Shown here piece after piece: positions 10,090 to 21,014 of a stretch of DNA of 64,000 nucleotides. Position numbers and translations under genes: made by a program. Source of the DNA: Gonatopus flavifemur (Eukaryota; Arthropoda; Insecta; Hymenoptera; Dryinidae); contig JAFFJZ010000004.1 in assembly GCA_018340375.1 (NCBI GenBank), positions 48,400,001-48,464,000 of the forward strand, given 5' to 3'. The notes beneath the pieces were generated by a model that saw nothing but the letters and a program-made list of their open reading frames with translations, made no database searches and was not told the DNA's origin. The stretch's first letter is position 1. Each line of letters starts with the position of its first letter.

Positions 10090-11231
10090 TTTAGAATTTT
10101 CAATGTTATATCTTTTGCTAAAGACGTAATATAATCTCCTTGGTCTAAAGTCATTTTTCCATCCTTACAATTATATTCGATATTGATTCCTAAATAGGTT
10201 TTTATCTCACCTAAATCTTTCATCTGAAATCTTTTCAGTAATGAAGTTTTAATACAATACAATTTTGCTTTATCTTTACAGCAGATCAATAAATCATCCA
10301 CGAAAAGAATCAAATAAACATCGTTACCATTTTCCTCATCTCCGATGTATAAACAACAATCATTTTCGCTTCTCCTGAAACCTAAACTTATTAAATAGTC
10401 ATGAAAACATTCGTACCAGGCTCTCGGACTTTCCCTCAAACCATACAGTGCCTTGTCTAACTTCATTACTTTATTCGTCCCATCATTATAACCTTGTGGT
10501 TGTTTGACGTAAACTTCTGATTTTACTTTGCCATTCAAAAACGCCGTCTCTACGTCCATTTGTATAATATATAAACTATTTTGGCAACAATAAGCAAGTA
10601 ATAGCTTCAAAGTTTGCATCCTTGCAACTGGAGAGTAAATATCATCAATGAGATCATTTTGTTGGTAACCTCTAACTACCAGCCGTGCTTTGAATGTATT
10701 ATCAGCCTTTTGTGTAAATACCCATTTCAAATCTAATACCTTTTTATCATTTGGCACATTAACATATCTCCAAGTTTTATTTTTTATTAAGCTACCCATT
10801 TCTTTATTCATGGCTGTTTTCCAATGTTCAGAATTGGTACTCCTCATTGCTTCTTCATATGAAGTTGGATTGTTAGCACTCACGTAATTTACATAAACAA
10901 TGTTATTATACACGAAATCATCATTCAATCTAACAGATTTCTTTGTTTCTCTCTTTGATCTCCTTACTTCTTTATTTTGATTTTGATCAATTTCTTCCTC
11001 ATTGATAATATCCCTTTGATCTCCAGTTTCATTTTCATTATCTTCCTCATTCAACCTAATACTAGTGATATTTTCATTTACATCATCATCTTTTGATTCT
11101 AAACCTATACATTTAGTGCCATCTTCTATGATGTCAACGTGTCTTGCTACAACGACTCTATTATTTAATAAAATTCTATATCCTACTCTTTCGTAACCTA
11201 ATAATATGCCCAACTCGGCCTTTTGTCCCAT
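10059..11231 (-). pseudogene. Copia polyprotein segment: reverse transcriptase
   Basis: A frame of 390 residues covers the integrase C-terminus (ELGILLGYERVGYRIL) and the reverse transcriptase. WRYVNVPNDKKVLDLKWVFT, KARLVVRGYQQND, YSPVARMQTLKLLLAYC, IIQMDVETAFLNGKVKSEVY, KALYGLRESPRAWYECFHDY and ILFVDDLLICC follow in the usual order. LFVDDLL is the Copia YVDD-type catalytic box. It makes cDNA in the virus-like particle. The segment is shifted relative to both neighbours (near 11228 and near 10100), although the LTRs are identical. Confidence 0.92.
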
Positions 11232-11319
11232 TTCGACTTTCTGTTGTGTTCAGGTATTCTCACGTAAACCTTACTACCGTAAATTTTCAAATGCTTTATA
11301 CTAGGTTTTTCACCAAACA

Positions 11320-13326
11320 TTATTTCGTACGGTGTTTTATTTTTTCTCTAGTGTTGGTTATGATTCGATTTTTTAAGTATGCCGCAGTTCTGATTATTTC
11401 AGGCCAAAACCTTTTATGTACTTGTGCTTCTGTCAGTAAACATCTTGCCATATCCATAATATCCCTGTTATATTTTTCTGCGGTTCCATTTAGCTGATGG
11501 ACATAAGGTGGACATGGTTCTATATGAATACCTTTTTCTTTTGCAAAACTATACATCTCCTTATTTAAATATTCCGTTCCATTATCGCACCGTAATTTTT
11601 TGATTTTTTTTCCAGTTATATTTTCAATAAGATTAACATACTTGACAAAACATTCGTGTACTTCAACTTTTGATTTAATAACATAGACCTGGCCTAATTT
11701 ACTATAGTCATCGATGAAACTTAAAAAATACCTTTCTCCGTTCAAGCCTATAGTATTATGAGGGCCGTTTAAATCGGTATGGACAATCTCTAAGATTTCG
11801 TTTGATTTTTTTCTTTCATTTTTAAAAGATAAATTATGCATTTTGTTTTGCAAACATATCTCACACTTTAAATAATCAGAATCTAACTCTCTTGGTAATC
11901 CTTCAAGCATTTGGTTATCACACATCGTTTTCAGATAATTGAAATTTACATGACCAAGTATTCGATGATACTTTTCTTTTTCTGTTACATAAGATTTAAT
12001 TAATACATTCGACTCAATCCTTATAATGTTACTGGTCATATGATATAAATCGTTTTTTTTAAATGCTAATGCAATTAATTCTCCATTTAAATTATATATT
12101 TTTGAAACATTACCGCTCGATACAATTTTATTTTTACTGGTTACCTTTCCAAAACTAATCAAGTTCCTATCCATTTCTTTGACATAGAAAACATTCAACA
12201 TTTTATTTTCTATCTTTTGACCATAAACATCAAATTCGTGTAAAATATTACCGATTTTTGTGGCTTTCAAAATACGTCCATCACCAACTTTTACATTTAC
12301 CGGTTCTTGAAGTTCTACACATTCATAAAAATATTCATCATTGTTTATGATGTGATCGGAACAGCCGCTATCAAGTAACCATTCAATTTTGGTAATAAAT
12401 CTATTCATTTCCATATTTGTTTTTTTTCCGGATCCTACCTCAACTTCCATGTTAAAACAGCTACTATTACCATCCTCACGTCTCTGTCCTTGTTGATACT
12501 TATTTTGTTGCCAACTGCCGTCACGACGATGTTGATTTGAGCCTCGACCATTTCCGTTGTTTCCACGTTGTTTCCAGTGGTGCTGCTGTTGACTTCCGCC
12601 TCCTCGCTGTTGCGTACCACGACCGCCATGACTGTTTGGTTTCCAGAAATTTCCGTGTGGCTTTTCACTCGTACACTGAGCTTGAAAATGTCCGAATTTG
12701 CCACACTTAAAGCAGGTTTTATTTTGCTTCCTTTCAATTTTAAACGCACTTGAACTGTCTTTCGTACCCTCTTCTTTTTCTTTTAATTCGAGCATTTTAA
12801 TCTTACTTTTCACATACTCAGCAGTTTGATCAGATTCTTTTAAAACGTCTATCAAGTCACCAATATAACTCAACGAACTAGGGAGCATTTTTATCATGTA
12901 ACTTAGTTTTTCTTTTTCACTCACATTAGCACCTGCACTTTTCAAATCATTCACTAGCTTTTCGAATTCAGTAAAGAAAGCACTCGAATCTTCGAAGTCT
13001 TTTAACCTCAACTTCTCCAGTTTGTTCCGTACACATATTTGTAGTGCAGTCGACACCTTCAAGTACATCTCGTCAAATTTGTTTATAATTCCGTGCGCCG
13101 TTTCTATGTCTTTTATAAATTGTAACTGATCGTTGGAGATTCCACTATAAATCACATTTATTGCCTTCAGATCTCTTTCATTCCAATCGTCCTCATTGTC
13201 TGTCGCTGCTCTTACTCTCATTGCAACAACTTCACACTTTTTCAACTTTAAAATCAACATGATTCTCTTTTTCCAACATTCGTAGTCCTTGCCGTCGAAT
13301 ACAGGAATTTTTATTTCATCCGCCAT
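11320..13326 (-). pseudogene. Copia polyprotein segment: gag, protease, integrase
   Basis: The likely start is ATG at 13326-13324 (MADEIKIPVFDGKDYECWKK), typical of Copia gag; an in-frame ATG further upstream lies inside the LTR. Next come a gag region and a CCHC zinc knuckle (CFKCGKFGHFQAQC). The aspartic protease site is WLLDSGCSDHI. The integrase zinc-binding HHCC part includes YHRILGHVNF and CEICLQNKMHNL. The integrase core has HTDLNG, FIDDYSK, KKLRCDNGTEY and LNGTAEKYNR, supplying the D, D, E triad. The frame stops near 11320 in an A-rich run, where the sequence continues in another frame with a Copia-like stretch (YEIMFGEKPS). This is one of three frame breaks. Confidence 0.92.
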
Positions 13327-13519
13327 CTTGGCTTCTTCCTTTATTATTCCTTCTTTATTCTTGTCTTGAAAAATGTATTTTTCTAGTATCAGTACATCGT
13401 TGATTGCACTTCCTAAAATCTTGTGTATCTTCTCCACTGTTGCATCACATTTTTCACCAATCACTTGGTTTTCACAGTCTGCTTTCATTCGGCCGTGACA
13501 ACAGTTTTCGAACGCGATA

Positions 13520-13537
13520 AACCACTTCCTGCTACCA
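13520..13537 (-). promoter_or_regulatory. Copia primer binding site (initiator tRNA-Met)
   Basis: Immediately after the 5' LTR the minus strand reads TGGTAGCAG, complementary to the CUGCUACCA 3' end of initiator tRNA-Met. This is the usual Copia-type primer for minus-strand cDNA. The match beyond nine bases is weak. Confidence 0.65.
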
Positions 13538-13798
13538 TGACAAATATCACGTACAAATTGAGGAAGCTCAGAGGTTTCAATATGAAGAATATCACACAAA
13601 TTACTTGACTAATCGAATATAATATAATAATCTATTTTTAATTATAATATCTTTTACAGAATAAAACGATACAACTTTCTTTCTTGACAGCCATACTACG
13701 AATGAATCTCCCTTTCACTTCGTTGCTTTACGCAGCTTCACTTCCTTACTCGGCCGCTCCACAGAGGGCACCGATATCAATTTACTTGTATTCTCACA
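13538..13798 (-). repeat. Copia 5' LTR
   Basis: 261 bp identical in length, and apparently in sequence, to 9027-9287. It should carry the element promoter, but I cannot point to a specific core motif. It is followed by the TSD CATGC at 13799-13803. Confidence 0.95.
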
Positions 13799-13803
13799 CA
13801 TGC
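13799..13803. repeat. Copia target-site duplication CATGC (right)
   Basis: Second copy of the 5-bp duplication, directly outside the 5' LTR. Confidence 0.9.
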
Positions 13804-13915
13804 ATTCTAAGATACCTAAATGGTTTTCATGTAATATCTCACAATATACAAAAAGATCATTTTCGAAGTGTTTCATTCTAACAAATATTGTTCTCAATGT
13901 ACAGAAACAACTTAC

Positions 13916-14325
13916 TGCTGACCGCAAGAAGTTTCTTAGAATCAAGTTTTTCTTTTGTAGGTTGATTTTCACGTTATTTTGTGGGTCTTCCTTCTACAAC
14001 GCCGGTTTTCAACGTTTCCGGCCCAAATACGGCCAATGCTATGTTTTTCACAAAAATTCTTTTCGAGTCTCTAGCATTAAATACGGAAGCTTCGTATATA
14101 CCTGCGGTTAGCCATATCCCTTATCCAATATGCATCTTTAGGACACAAAATATCATTGTGACGAGATTTTACTGATTCAGGTTTTTTATAGATAAAAGTA
14201 TGCGACGAATTGAAATAAAAATTAGACTTGAGACAAAAACGAGAAACGTTATGTACTTTCGAGACGCTTGTTCTATGTTCATATAAATATCCAAATTTTT
14301 TGCAGGTTTTCTTATTTTTCAAACA
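13916..14325 (-). pseudogene. BEN-domain gene remnant, BEN exon, left arm
   Basis: Mirror image of 18178-18584. On the minus strand it contains KKPESVKSRHNDILCPKDAY, WIRDMANR, then in another frame IYEASVFNARDS and VKNIALAVFGPETLKTG, a stop in frame, and KEKLDSKKLLAV. The order W-I-R-D-M / VFGPETLK / LD-KKLLAV is the BEN-domain pattern. A splice donor (GTAAGT, plus-strand ACTTAC at 13910-13915) follows. The same frame shift and stop are present in the right arm, so the defects predate the duplication or were homogenised. Confidence 0.55.
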
Positions 14326-14580
14326 TATTTACTTTCCATATTGTAATATCAAACTTATACAGTCTTCAAAAGAAACTTTTCACAAGCTCGTAAAAAAACT
14401 TTCAAGAAGAAATATCTAATAGTTGATTTTTGATGACGATTTTTTCGATGGGGTACAACAAACCCCAGTGTGTCAAGTATGCTACACCAGGGAAGTGTGT
14501 CAAATGAAGGTGAAGGTTCAAGTTCCAATCAAAGGAGAAAATGCAAAAAAATTTTTTAAACTATCAAATTCTGTACTCAC

Positions 14581-14930
14581 TTCAATAACTTTACTTTCTT
14601 CTTCGCTCACTTCCGATGCAGTATCTATAAACTTCAGTGGAGGTATTGACAACCTTCTATTTTTGATAAAATTTTCCAGATCTGTTCGAGATTCTAGAAG
14701 AATAGGGAATTCATTCTTGAAATTACAATCGAAAACAAACGAAAGCCCAAAGCATTGTTCTAATGAATAAAATTCAACTCACTGTTGTACTTGATAATCA
14801 ATGCATCTTTCCATACACCGTCAGTTTTAACTTTTTAAAACTTTGGGAAGTTTACATTTGCTTCGTCAAAATGATTAATATCTTTGAAGTTTACAATTAT
14901 TCTGCTGCTGCATTCTTTTGATTTCACATA
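14581..14930 (-). pseudogene. BEN gene remnant, upstream exon-like region, left arm
   Basis: Mirror of 17571-17919. The minus strand encodes VWKDALIIKYN, then after a frame change FVFDCNFKNEFPILLESRTD and ENFIKNRRLSIPPLKFIDTA, ending at a donor-like GAA|GTGAGT (14581 boundary). I do not recognise the domain; it occupies the place of the N-terminal part of the BEN-domain protein. Confidence 0.4.
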
Positions 14931-15301
14931 AACAAAGATGCTGGAAGGATGGCACCTTTGATTGAATATATAAATGAAAGAAATTTTTCCTCAAGTCTGG
15001 AAAAATAAACAGCAATTTATCATTCATCGAATATTACATATATTTTTGAAAACTTTATATTTCAATATGACACATTTGCAGCGACAAATGAAAACAATAA
15101 TCAAATTTGGGTCACTGAAAGATTTTGTCATCAGAGAAAATGTTAAAATCGTCCTCTTTGTTGAATATAAGAATGAATTCCATCAGCACAAAAGCGTATG
15201 AGACCGAAGGTCAAAGTCAAATACAAATAACTATACTTATACTATTGATCAAGGTTGGGTTTATTTACCGATTTCTCCTTTCTTGATTTTATACTCCCCT
15301 A

Positions 15302-15711
15302 CCCTGGTGAAAGGGAAGCGTGTAATAGAAAGTGTCAGGAACGTAGTTGGAAAGTATTTGGAACGTGGATTTAAGCGTATACTGAGCGTCAAGAGTGGTT
15401 CGAACGTATATTTGAAGTGTGTGAAGCGTATCCGAAGAAACCCCAATTTCATAGAAACCGGGCTTCACGTCCGGAAGCGTAGTTGGAGAGTGAATAGGAA
15501 GGATGGGGGCCGAATCAACGAAAGGACAAATCAACGAAACCATTGGTTGAAAAGGAAGAGATGTATAATGTATGATGTCTCATTCTTTCCAACTAACGGT
15601 TTCGTTGATTTGGTCCCCATCCGATAGGAAGCATATGAGAAGTATAAGGAAAGTAATCTGAAACATGCTTACGCTTCCGTTGCTCTTTATGACACGCTTC
15701 CCTTTCACCAG
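15302..15711. mobile_element. Inverted-repeat element CCCTGGTGAAAGGGAAGCGTG in left arm
   Basis: The segment starts CCCTGGTGAAAGGGAAGC after TA and ends with the complement before TA. Its counterpart in the right arm (about 17044-17207) is shorter. Several AAGCGT words recur inside. The terminal repeat plus TA flanks suggest a small Tc1/mariner-type or similar DNA element that inserted before the arms were duplicated. A further palindrome (15501-15622) is nested in this copy. Confidence 0.6.
15501..15622. mobile_element. Nested palindromic MITE, deleted copy of 6689-6827
   Basis: Begins GGATGGGGGCCGAATCAACG like the copy at 6689 but has lost about 17 bp near its right end. It is flanked by AATAGGAA (15493-15500) and GATAGGAA (15623-15630). 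The right arm has the uninterrupted site GGATAGGAAGCATATG (complement of 17132-17147), which confirms an 8-bp duplication on insertion. Confidence 0.85.
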
Positions 15712-15756
15712 GGTACCCTGGTAGAAATATCATAAGTTTTTCCCCACAACTTGTGG

Positions 15757-17004
15757 ATAACTGGTCAGTAAGTGATAAGTTCAACTCAAATCACTATTTG
15801 GGTTATAATTGGGCGGAACTTATGAGAATTTCACAAGATTTTCCACGTTATGCATACATAAAAACACTTAACAAACGTTCAATCATCACCAGCGAAATAA
15901 GTATTTCATATGGCTTATCACAATTCTCTTAAGGTTGATTTATTAACTATTCAGCATCATTTTTCTTTTCTACACAACACATCATTTGAGTATTATTCAA
16001 AGAGCATGAACTGAATGAATATGTGTTTCGTCATAATCAAATATAAGTTCCGACCGAGTACTCTTCTTCCGTCATTTCTAGATTAATATGCATAAAAAAT
16101 TCGTTATTGAGTGCAAAATGAATGATTGAATCAGTCATCACTGTTGTAATATGTTAAAAATCGTAATTTGCTGATGTGGTGAAAATGAATTCTATTCAAA
16201 TATACGACAATGTCAACAACAACAATATCAATATTGATTTACATCAATATTTCTCGGGAAAAAAACTCCCATTAAATTTCTCAACACTTACATTTCTCGA
16301 AAAACTCACATTAATTTTGTAATAATATGAGTCATGAAGAACTCATTTGATCGAAAATATTTCAAGCGGATGTTTAAAATGAATTTCAAAGACCTTGAAT
16401 TATTTACTTGAAGCGCGTTGGATAATTTTACTCTTCAAATTGAAGAGTATTTTTGAAGTTGAAATTTTCAAATTCGAGAACAAAGGCTTATGTTCTAAGT
16501 TGAAATTGTTGTTAGGGTGATGATAAACTTGTAGGAAGAGTTTGAGAGTTGGGTGGAATCTATATTGATTGATCAGGAAAGTCCAAGTCGTGTGGCAAAA
16601 GTTAGAAAATCTGTCAACTCAGCTCACAGGACATGGGTATTCTATCAGCTTTTCTCCACTAAACGAAATCTAGGCAGGAGAAATGTATCAAAATTTAGTA
16701 AAATCAAGTTGATACAGAGTAAGAGAGGACAGATATATTCATTGGATTTTATTGGTTATTATACAAATGTTGATAAATAAGGAAAGCCTATAGAAGATCC
16801 AATGTGTCGTCTTTCAATATTTTTGTTCCAATAATGTTGTATCATGTTCCTACAATAAATGTTATTATATTTATGAAACAGGTTCAATACACATGTTTCC
16901 TCAACCTACTAGTGAAAAGATACAAAAATGCACACAATGCAAAATCATTGAAACAAAAATATTGAGAGACGATAAATTGAGTCACAGTTCTCCCTCGCTA
17001 GTGC
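15757..17004. other. Spacer at the centre of the giant inverted repeat
   Basis: About 1.25 kb of AT-rich unique-looking DNA. The longest open frame (16553-16780) resembles nothing I know. No RNA gene or terminal repeat is seen. Confidence 0.5.
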
Positions 17005-17570
17005 CCCACGAGTTGTGGGGAAAAACTTATGATATTTCTACCAGGGTACCCTGGTGAAAGGGAAGCGTGTCACAAAGAGTAACGGAAGCGTAAGCATGTT
17101 TAAGATTACTTTCCTAATACTTCTCATATGCTTCCTATCCACTCTCCAACTACGCTTCCGGACGTTCCTGACACTTTCTATTACACGCTTCCCTTTCACC
17201 AGGGTAAGGAGGTATAACATCAAGAAAGGAGAAATCGGTAAATAAACCCAACCTTGATCAATAGTATAAGTATAGTTATTTGTATTTGACCTTCGGTCTC
17301 ATACGCTTTTGTGCTGATGGAATTCATTCTTATATTCAACAAAGAGGACGATTTTAACATTTTCTCTGATGACAAAATCTTTCAGTGACCCAAATTTGAT
17401 TATTGTTTTCATTTGTCGCTGCAAATGTGTCATATTAAAATATAAAGTTTTCAAAAATATATGTAATATTCGATGAATGATAAATTGCTGTTTATTTTTC
17501 CAGACTTGAGGAAAAATTTCTTTCATTTATATATTCAATCAAAGGTGCCATCCTTCCAGCATCTTTGTTT

Positions 17571-17919
17571 ATGTGAAATCAAAAGAATGCAGCAGCAGAA
17601 TAATTGTAAACTTCAAAGATATTAATCATTTTGACGAAGCAAATGTAAACTTCCCAAAGTTTTAAAAAGTTAAAACTGACGGTGTATGGAAAGATGCATT
17701 GATTATCAAGTACAACAGTGAGTTGAATTTTATTCATTAGAACAATGCTTTGGGCTTTCGTTTGTTTTCGATTGTAATTTCAAGAATGAATTCCCTATTC
17801 TTCTAGAATCTCGAACAGATCTGGAAAATTTTATCAAAAATAGAAGGTTGTCAATACCTCCACTGAAGTTTATAGATACTGCATCGGAAGTGAGCGAAGA
17901 AGAAAGTAAAGTTATTGAA
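17571..17919 (+). pseudogene. BEN gene remnant, upstream exon-like region, right arm
   Basis: Plus-strand frames give IFVYVKSKECSSRIIVNFKD, a stop, KVKTDGVWKDALIIKYN, and after a frame change SLEQCFGLSFVFDCNFKNEF and LLESRTDLENFIKNRRLSIP. The segment ends at GAA|GTGAGT, a good splice donor. Stop and frameshift mean it is not translatable as it stands. I do not recognise a domain here. Confidence 0.4.
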
Positions 17920-18177
17920 GTGAGTACAGAATTTGATAGTTTAAAAAATTTTTTTGCATTTTCTCCTTTGATTGGAACTTGAACCTTCACCTTCATTTGA
18001 CACACTTCCCTGGTGTAGCATACTTGACACACTGGGGTTTGTTGTACCCCATCGAAAAAATCGTCATCAAAAATCAACTATTAGATATTTCTTCTTGAAA
18101 GTTTTTTTACGAGCTTGTGAAAAGTTTCTTTTGAAGACTGTATAAGTTTGATATTACAATATGGAAAGTAAATATGT

Positions 18178-18584
18178 TTGAAAAATAAGAAAACCTGCAA
18201 AAAATTTGGATATTTATATGAACATAGAACAAGCGTCTCGAAAGTACATAACGTTTCTCGTTTTTGTCTCAAGTCTAATTTTTATTTCAATTCGTCGCAT
18301 ACTTTTATCTATAAAAAACCTGAATCAGTAAAATCTCGTCACAATGATATTTTGTGTCCTAAAGATGCATATTGGATAAGGGATATGGCTAACCGCAGGT
18401 ATATACGAAGCTTCCGTATTTAATGCTAGAGACTCGAAAAGAATTTTTGTGAAAAACATAGCATTGGCCGTATTTGGGCCGGAAACGTTGAAAACCGGCG
18501 TTGTAGAAGGAAGACCCACAAAATAACGTGAAAATCAACCTACAAAAGAAAAACTTGATTCTAAGAAACTTCTTGCGGTCAGCA
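18178..18584 (+). pseudogene. BEN-domain gene remnant, BEN exon, right arm
   Basis: Plus-strand reading gives ILCPKDAYWIRDMANR, then (other frame) IYEASVFNARDSKRIFVKNI, ALAVFGPETLKTGVVEGRPT, a stop, and TKEKLDSKKLLAVS. BEN domains have this order: a conserved W/Y with I-x-D, a V(F/Y)G-E-x-L-K box, and LD-x-KL-AI. BEN proteins bind DNA and act with chromatin repressors. The exon ends at AGCA|GTAAGT. A frameshift near 18402 and an in-frame TAA near 18524 break it. Confidence 0.6.
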
Positions 18585-18814
18585 GTAAGTTGTTTCTGTA
18601 CACTGAGAACAATATTTGTTAGAATGAAACACTTCGAAAATGATCTTTTTGTATATTGTGAGATATTACATGAAAACCATTTAGGTATCTTAGAATGCAT
18701 GCATTTGAAATTTCGACTGCAATGAATACTTGATTGTGTACACTAAGTTTATTGCTATTAAACAGTGAGAAAAAATTGATAATAAATAATTTGTTTGCTA
18801 TGAATTTCTGTCAG

Positions 18815-19188
18815 ATATTTTCCGTTTCTATTTGGAATCATTGAAGTGTGATGACGTGGAAACGGGTTTGTGGCTGAATAAAGTTGGCAGCATTATCTCC
18901 GGGAAAATCCTAAATTTAAATCACTCAAAGCGAAAAGCTCGTGAGAAAGTTTTCAAAACTGAAAAGCAAGATGAAAATCAGAATGAAAATGTGATAGAGG
19001 AACTTAGTGATAATGAGGCGGATACGAATACCGATTACAATGACGATGTGATAAAAACACGCCGTGACAACGAGGGGAATGATCCAATGAGTGCAGATCA
19101 GAGCGAAAATATGATACAAGGAAGCAGTGATGATGAGAAGGCTGACCCTACAAAAGCGGATCAAAATGTAGATTTCCAGGATTTGTAG
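18815..19188 (+). pseudogene. BEN-domain gene remnant, last exon, right arm
   Basis: After the acceptor TTTCTGTCAG the frame reads IFRFYLESLKCDDVETGLWL and NKVGSIISGKILNLNHSKRK, completing the BEN domain that started in the previous exon. The remaining tail of about 80 residues is acidic and Asn-rich and ends NVDFQDL and stop. The frame itself is open, but the upstream exon is broken. The intron (18585-18814) is where the left arm received the Copia element. Confidence 0.6.
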
Positions 19189-19857
19189 AGGTTTTTTTGC
19201 ATGTTCAAACCAGTATTATCTACAATCGTTCTCTTTTTATAAAAAAAAAAACAAAAAGATAGTTTCGCATAGATTCTTTTTTTATTGGAAAATATTGTGT
19301 TTGCTTGTGAAGTTTATTGTCAAAGCACTTTGATGTATAGCGCATTATAAGTAGATTCAGCGATTCTCTTTTGTGTTGGAATTTTGGATTAAATAATGAA
19401 GCCTACGTTTTGATGTTTCAATGATCAAGTCAACTCCAACATTGAATTTCTCTATTAACACCTAAGACGAATATATATTTGTTTTATTTGTAGATTGAAG
19501 GTGCAAGTCTGAAAATGTTCTGTTGAATGTACTTTTTTTTTAGGCCAGCACAAAAAACATTGTGATGTATAGCTTCTAATTAATAATTTCTATGATTGTT
19601 TATTGTTTTAAAATTTCCAGTTTCCTAATGAAGCCTGTGCTCCAATATTTGAGTGATAAAGTTCACTCCGACGTTGAAATTTTGTTCATCAACACCTAAA
19701 AAACCAATCAATACTTATTTTATTTCTTGAAACAGAATTAAGGTCCAAAAAGGATTCTTTCTTGTCGAATTCCAAGTCGGAATATTAAAATCATTAGTTC
19801 CTAAGTATAAATTTTATGATTTTTCAGTTGATTATAATCGAATATATGTGTCTAAAT

Positions 19858-20060
19858 CATGCCCAGATAACCGGGATAATGACACCGGAATCACCCACTC
19901 CATGAACCCACCATTAACACGCTTGGTATCTGGTATTACTGGTTCTGATTCAGTCGAGTCAAAGTATCTATAATGATTTGTCCGATTCACCGGGATCGCC
20001 AGATACCAGATCGAACACATCCGGTCGGATCAAAACCGGATATTCGGTGCATCCCTAATA
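19858..20060. mobile_element. hAT-like end fragment (CGGTGCATCCCTA)
   Basis: The segment is rich in CCGG/CCGGAT words and ends CGGATATTCGGTGCATCCCTA near 20057. The same terminus occurs at 42060 (inverse) and 44354. CAGGGATGCACCG-type termini are known for hAT elements. The other end and a TSD were not found, so this is a fragment. Confidence 0.45.
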
Positions 20061-20109
20061 TATACCCACAGATTATATATGACAGCATAAGAGTCTTATG
20101 AAAATATTG

Positions 20110-20900
20110 TGTTCACAATGAGGTCTTCCACAGCTCTTCAGCTATTTGGGTAAGAACTGATGAAAAACTACTTCGAGCTGATGGATACGTAAAAAAAGTA
20201 TCCGTCACTACATATATGAACCGATTGACTTTGTTCGTGCAAATACCGATATGAACCCATGAAAAGAGCTGTTGAGAAATACTATAGGTACTCATGAAAT
20301 CTGAACTTGGATTTCCAGACAGACACCAATTGAAAAGTGAAAAAGTCATTTGCCAGCGCACGTCAATACATATTAATTCCTTCCATGCAAATACAGATGA
20401 AACTCTGTCAAGAAATAGTTGAGAACACCAGATGAATACGATGTCAATTTTTAATTGATTTTCCAGATAGATACCAATTGAAAAGTAAAAAAGTTATTTA
20501 CCAGCGCACGTCAAAACATATCAATTTCTTTCATGCAAATACAGATGAAAACCTGTCAAGAAGTAGTTGGAAACACCGAATGAATCCGATGCCAATTTTT
20601 AATTGATTTTCCAGATAGATACCAATTGAAAAGTAGAAAAGTTATTTGCCGGCGCACGTCAATACATAATAATTCCTTTCATACAAATACAGATGAAAAC
20701 CTATCAAGAAATAGTTGGGAACACCAGATGAATACGATGATAATTTTTAATTGATTTTCCAGATAACAACCGATCGGAATATGTCACAAAAGTACGGGTG
20801 AAGAATCACATAAATTCTCAAATCATTCTCATGTAAGTGCAGATAGAACCAATACTAAAATGAACTTGAGGAAGCAGATGATTCCAATAGAGATTTTCAT
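20110..20900. repeat. Tandem repeat, period 148 bp, about five degenerate units
   Basis: GCGCACGTCAA recurs at 20356, 20504 and 20652, exactly 148 bp apart. Each unit also carries TTCCAGATAGATACCAATTG and AATACAGATGAAA. Flanking units toward 20200 and 20770-20880 are more diverged. No coding sequence. Confidence 0.85.
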
Positions 20901-21014
20901 GTACTCATTCCACTTGAATCCATTAGAGAATATTTTCTAACTGATCTAGCTCGTATATTACGGGACAAAAACCGCATAGTTTCCGTATCAAAAATTTCTC
21001 AATGGGAATCTATC

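Larger units (their letters stand above)
9027..13798 (-). mobile_element. Full-length Ty1/copia LTR retrotransposon
   Basis: A 4772-bp element on the minus strand with two 261-bp LTRs that look identical by eye, starting TG and ending CA, and a 5-bp TSD CATGC. Just inside the 5' LTR (13537 downward) the minus strand reads TGGTAGCAGGAAGTGG, complementary over its first nine bases to the 3' end of initiator tRNA-Met (CUGCUACCA), a plausible primer binding site. A purine stretch AAGGAGG lies just before the 3' LTR. Domain order is gag, protease, integrase, reverse transcriptase, RNase H, which defines Copia. It sits in an intron position of the left-arm BEN gene. Confidence 0.95.
6967..19857. 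repeat. Giant inverted repeat, arms about 2.8 kb
   Basis: Right arm 17005-19857 is repeated inverted on the left as 6967-7534, 8438-9026 and 13804-15756. The left-arm gaps are later insertions: a LINE, a Copia element and a 122-bp MITE. The outer ends match from GACACATATATTCG at 6967 to its complement ending near 19857. The inner ends stop near CCCCACAACTTGTGG (15756) and 17005. No target-site duplication is evident at the outer ends. It can be a large foldback element or an inverted segmental duplication. Both arms carry the same BEN-domain gene remnant. Confidence 0.9.
17005..19857. repeat. Right arm of the giant inverted repeat
   Basis: Inverse of the left-arm blocks. It retains the pre-insertion sites for the Copia element, the LINE and the 122-bp MITE and is therefore the better record of the ancestral sequence. 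It includes the short inverted-repeat element at about 17044-17207 and the BEN gene remnant from about 17571 to 19188. Confidence 0.9.

Noticed and set aside
13684..15201. Plus-strand open frames in the left arm of the giant inverted repeat, repeated at 17299-18700
   Set aside because: They are antisense to the BEN gene remnant; duplication of the DNA explains their presence twice.
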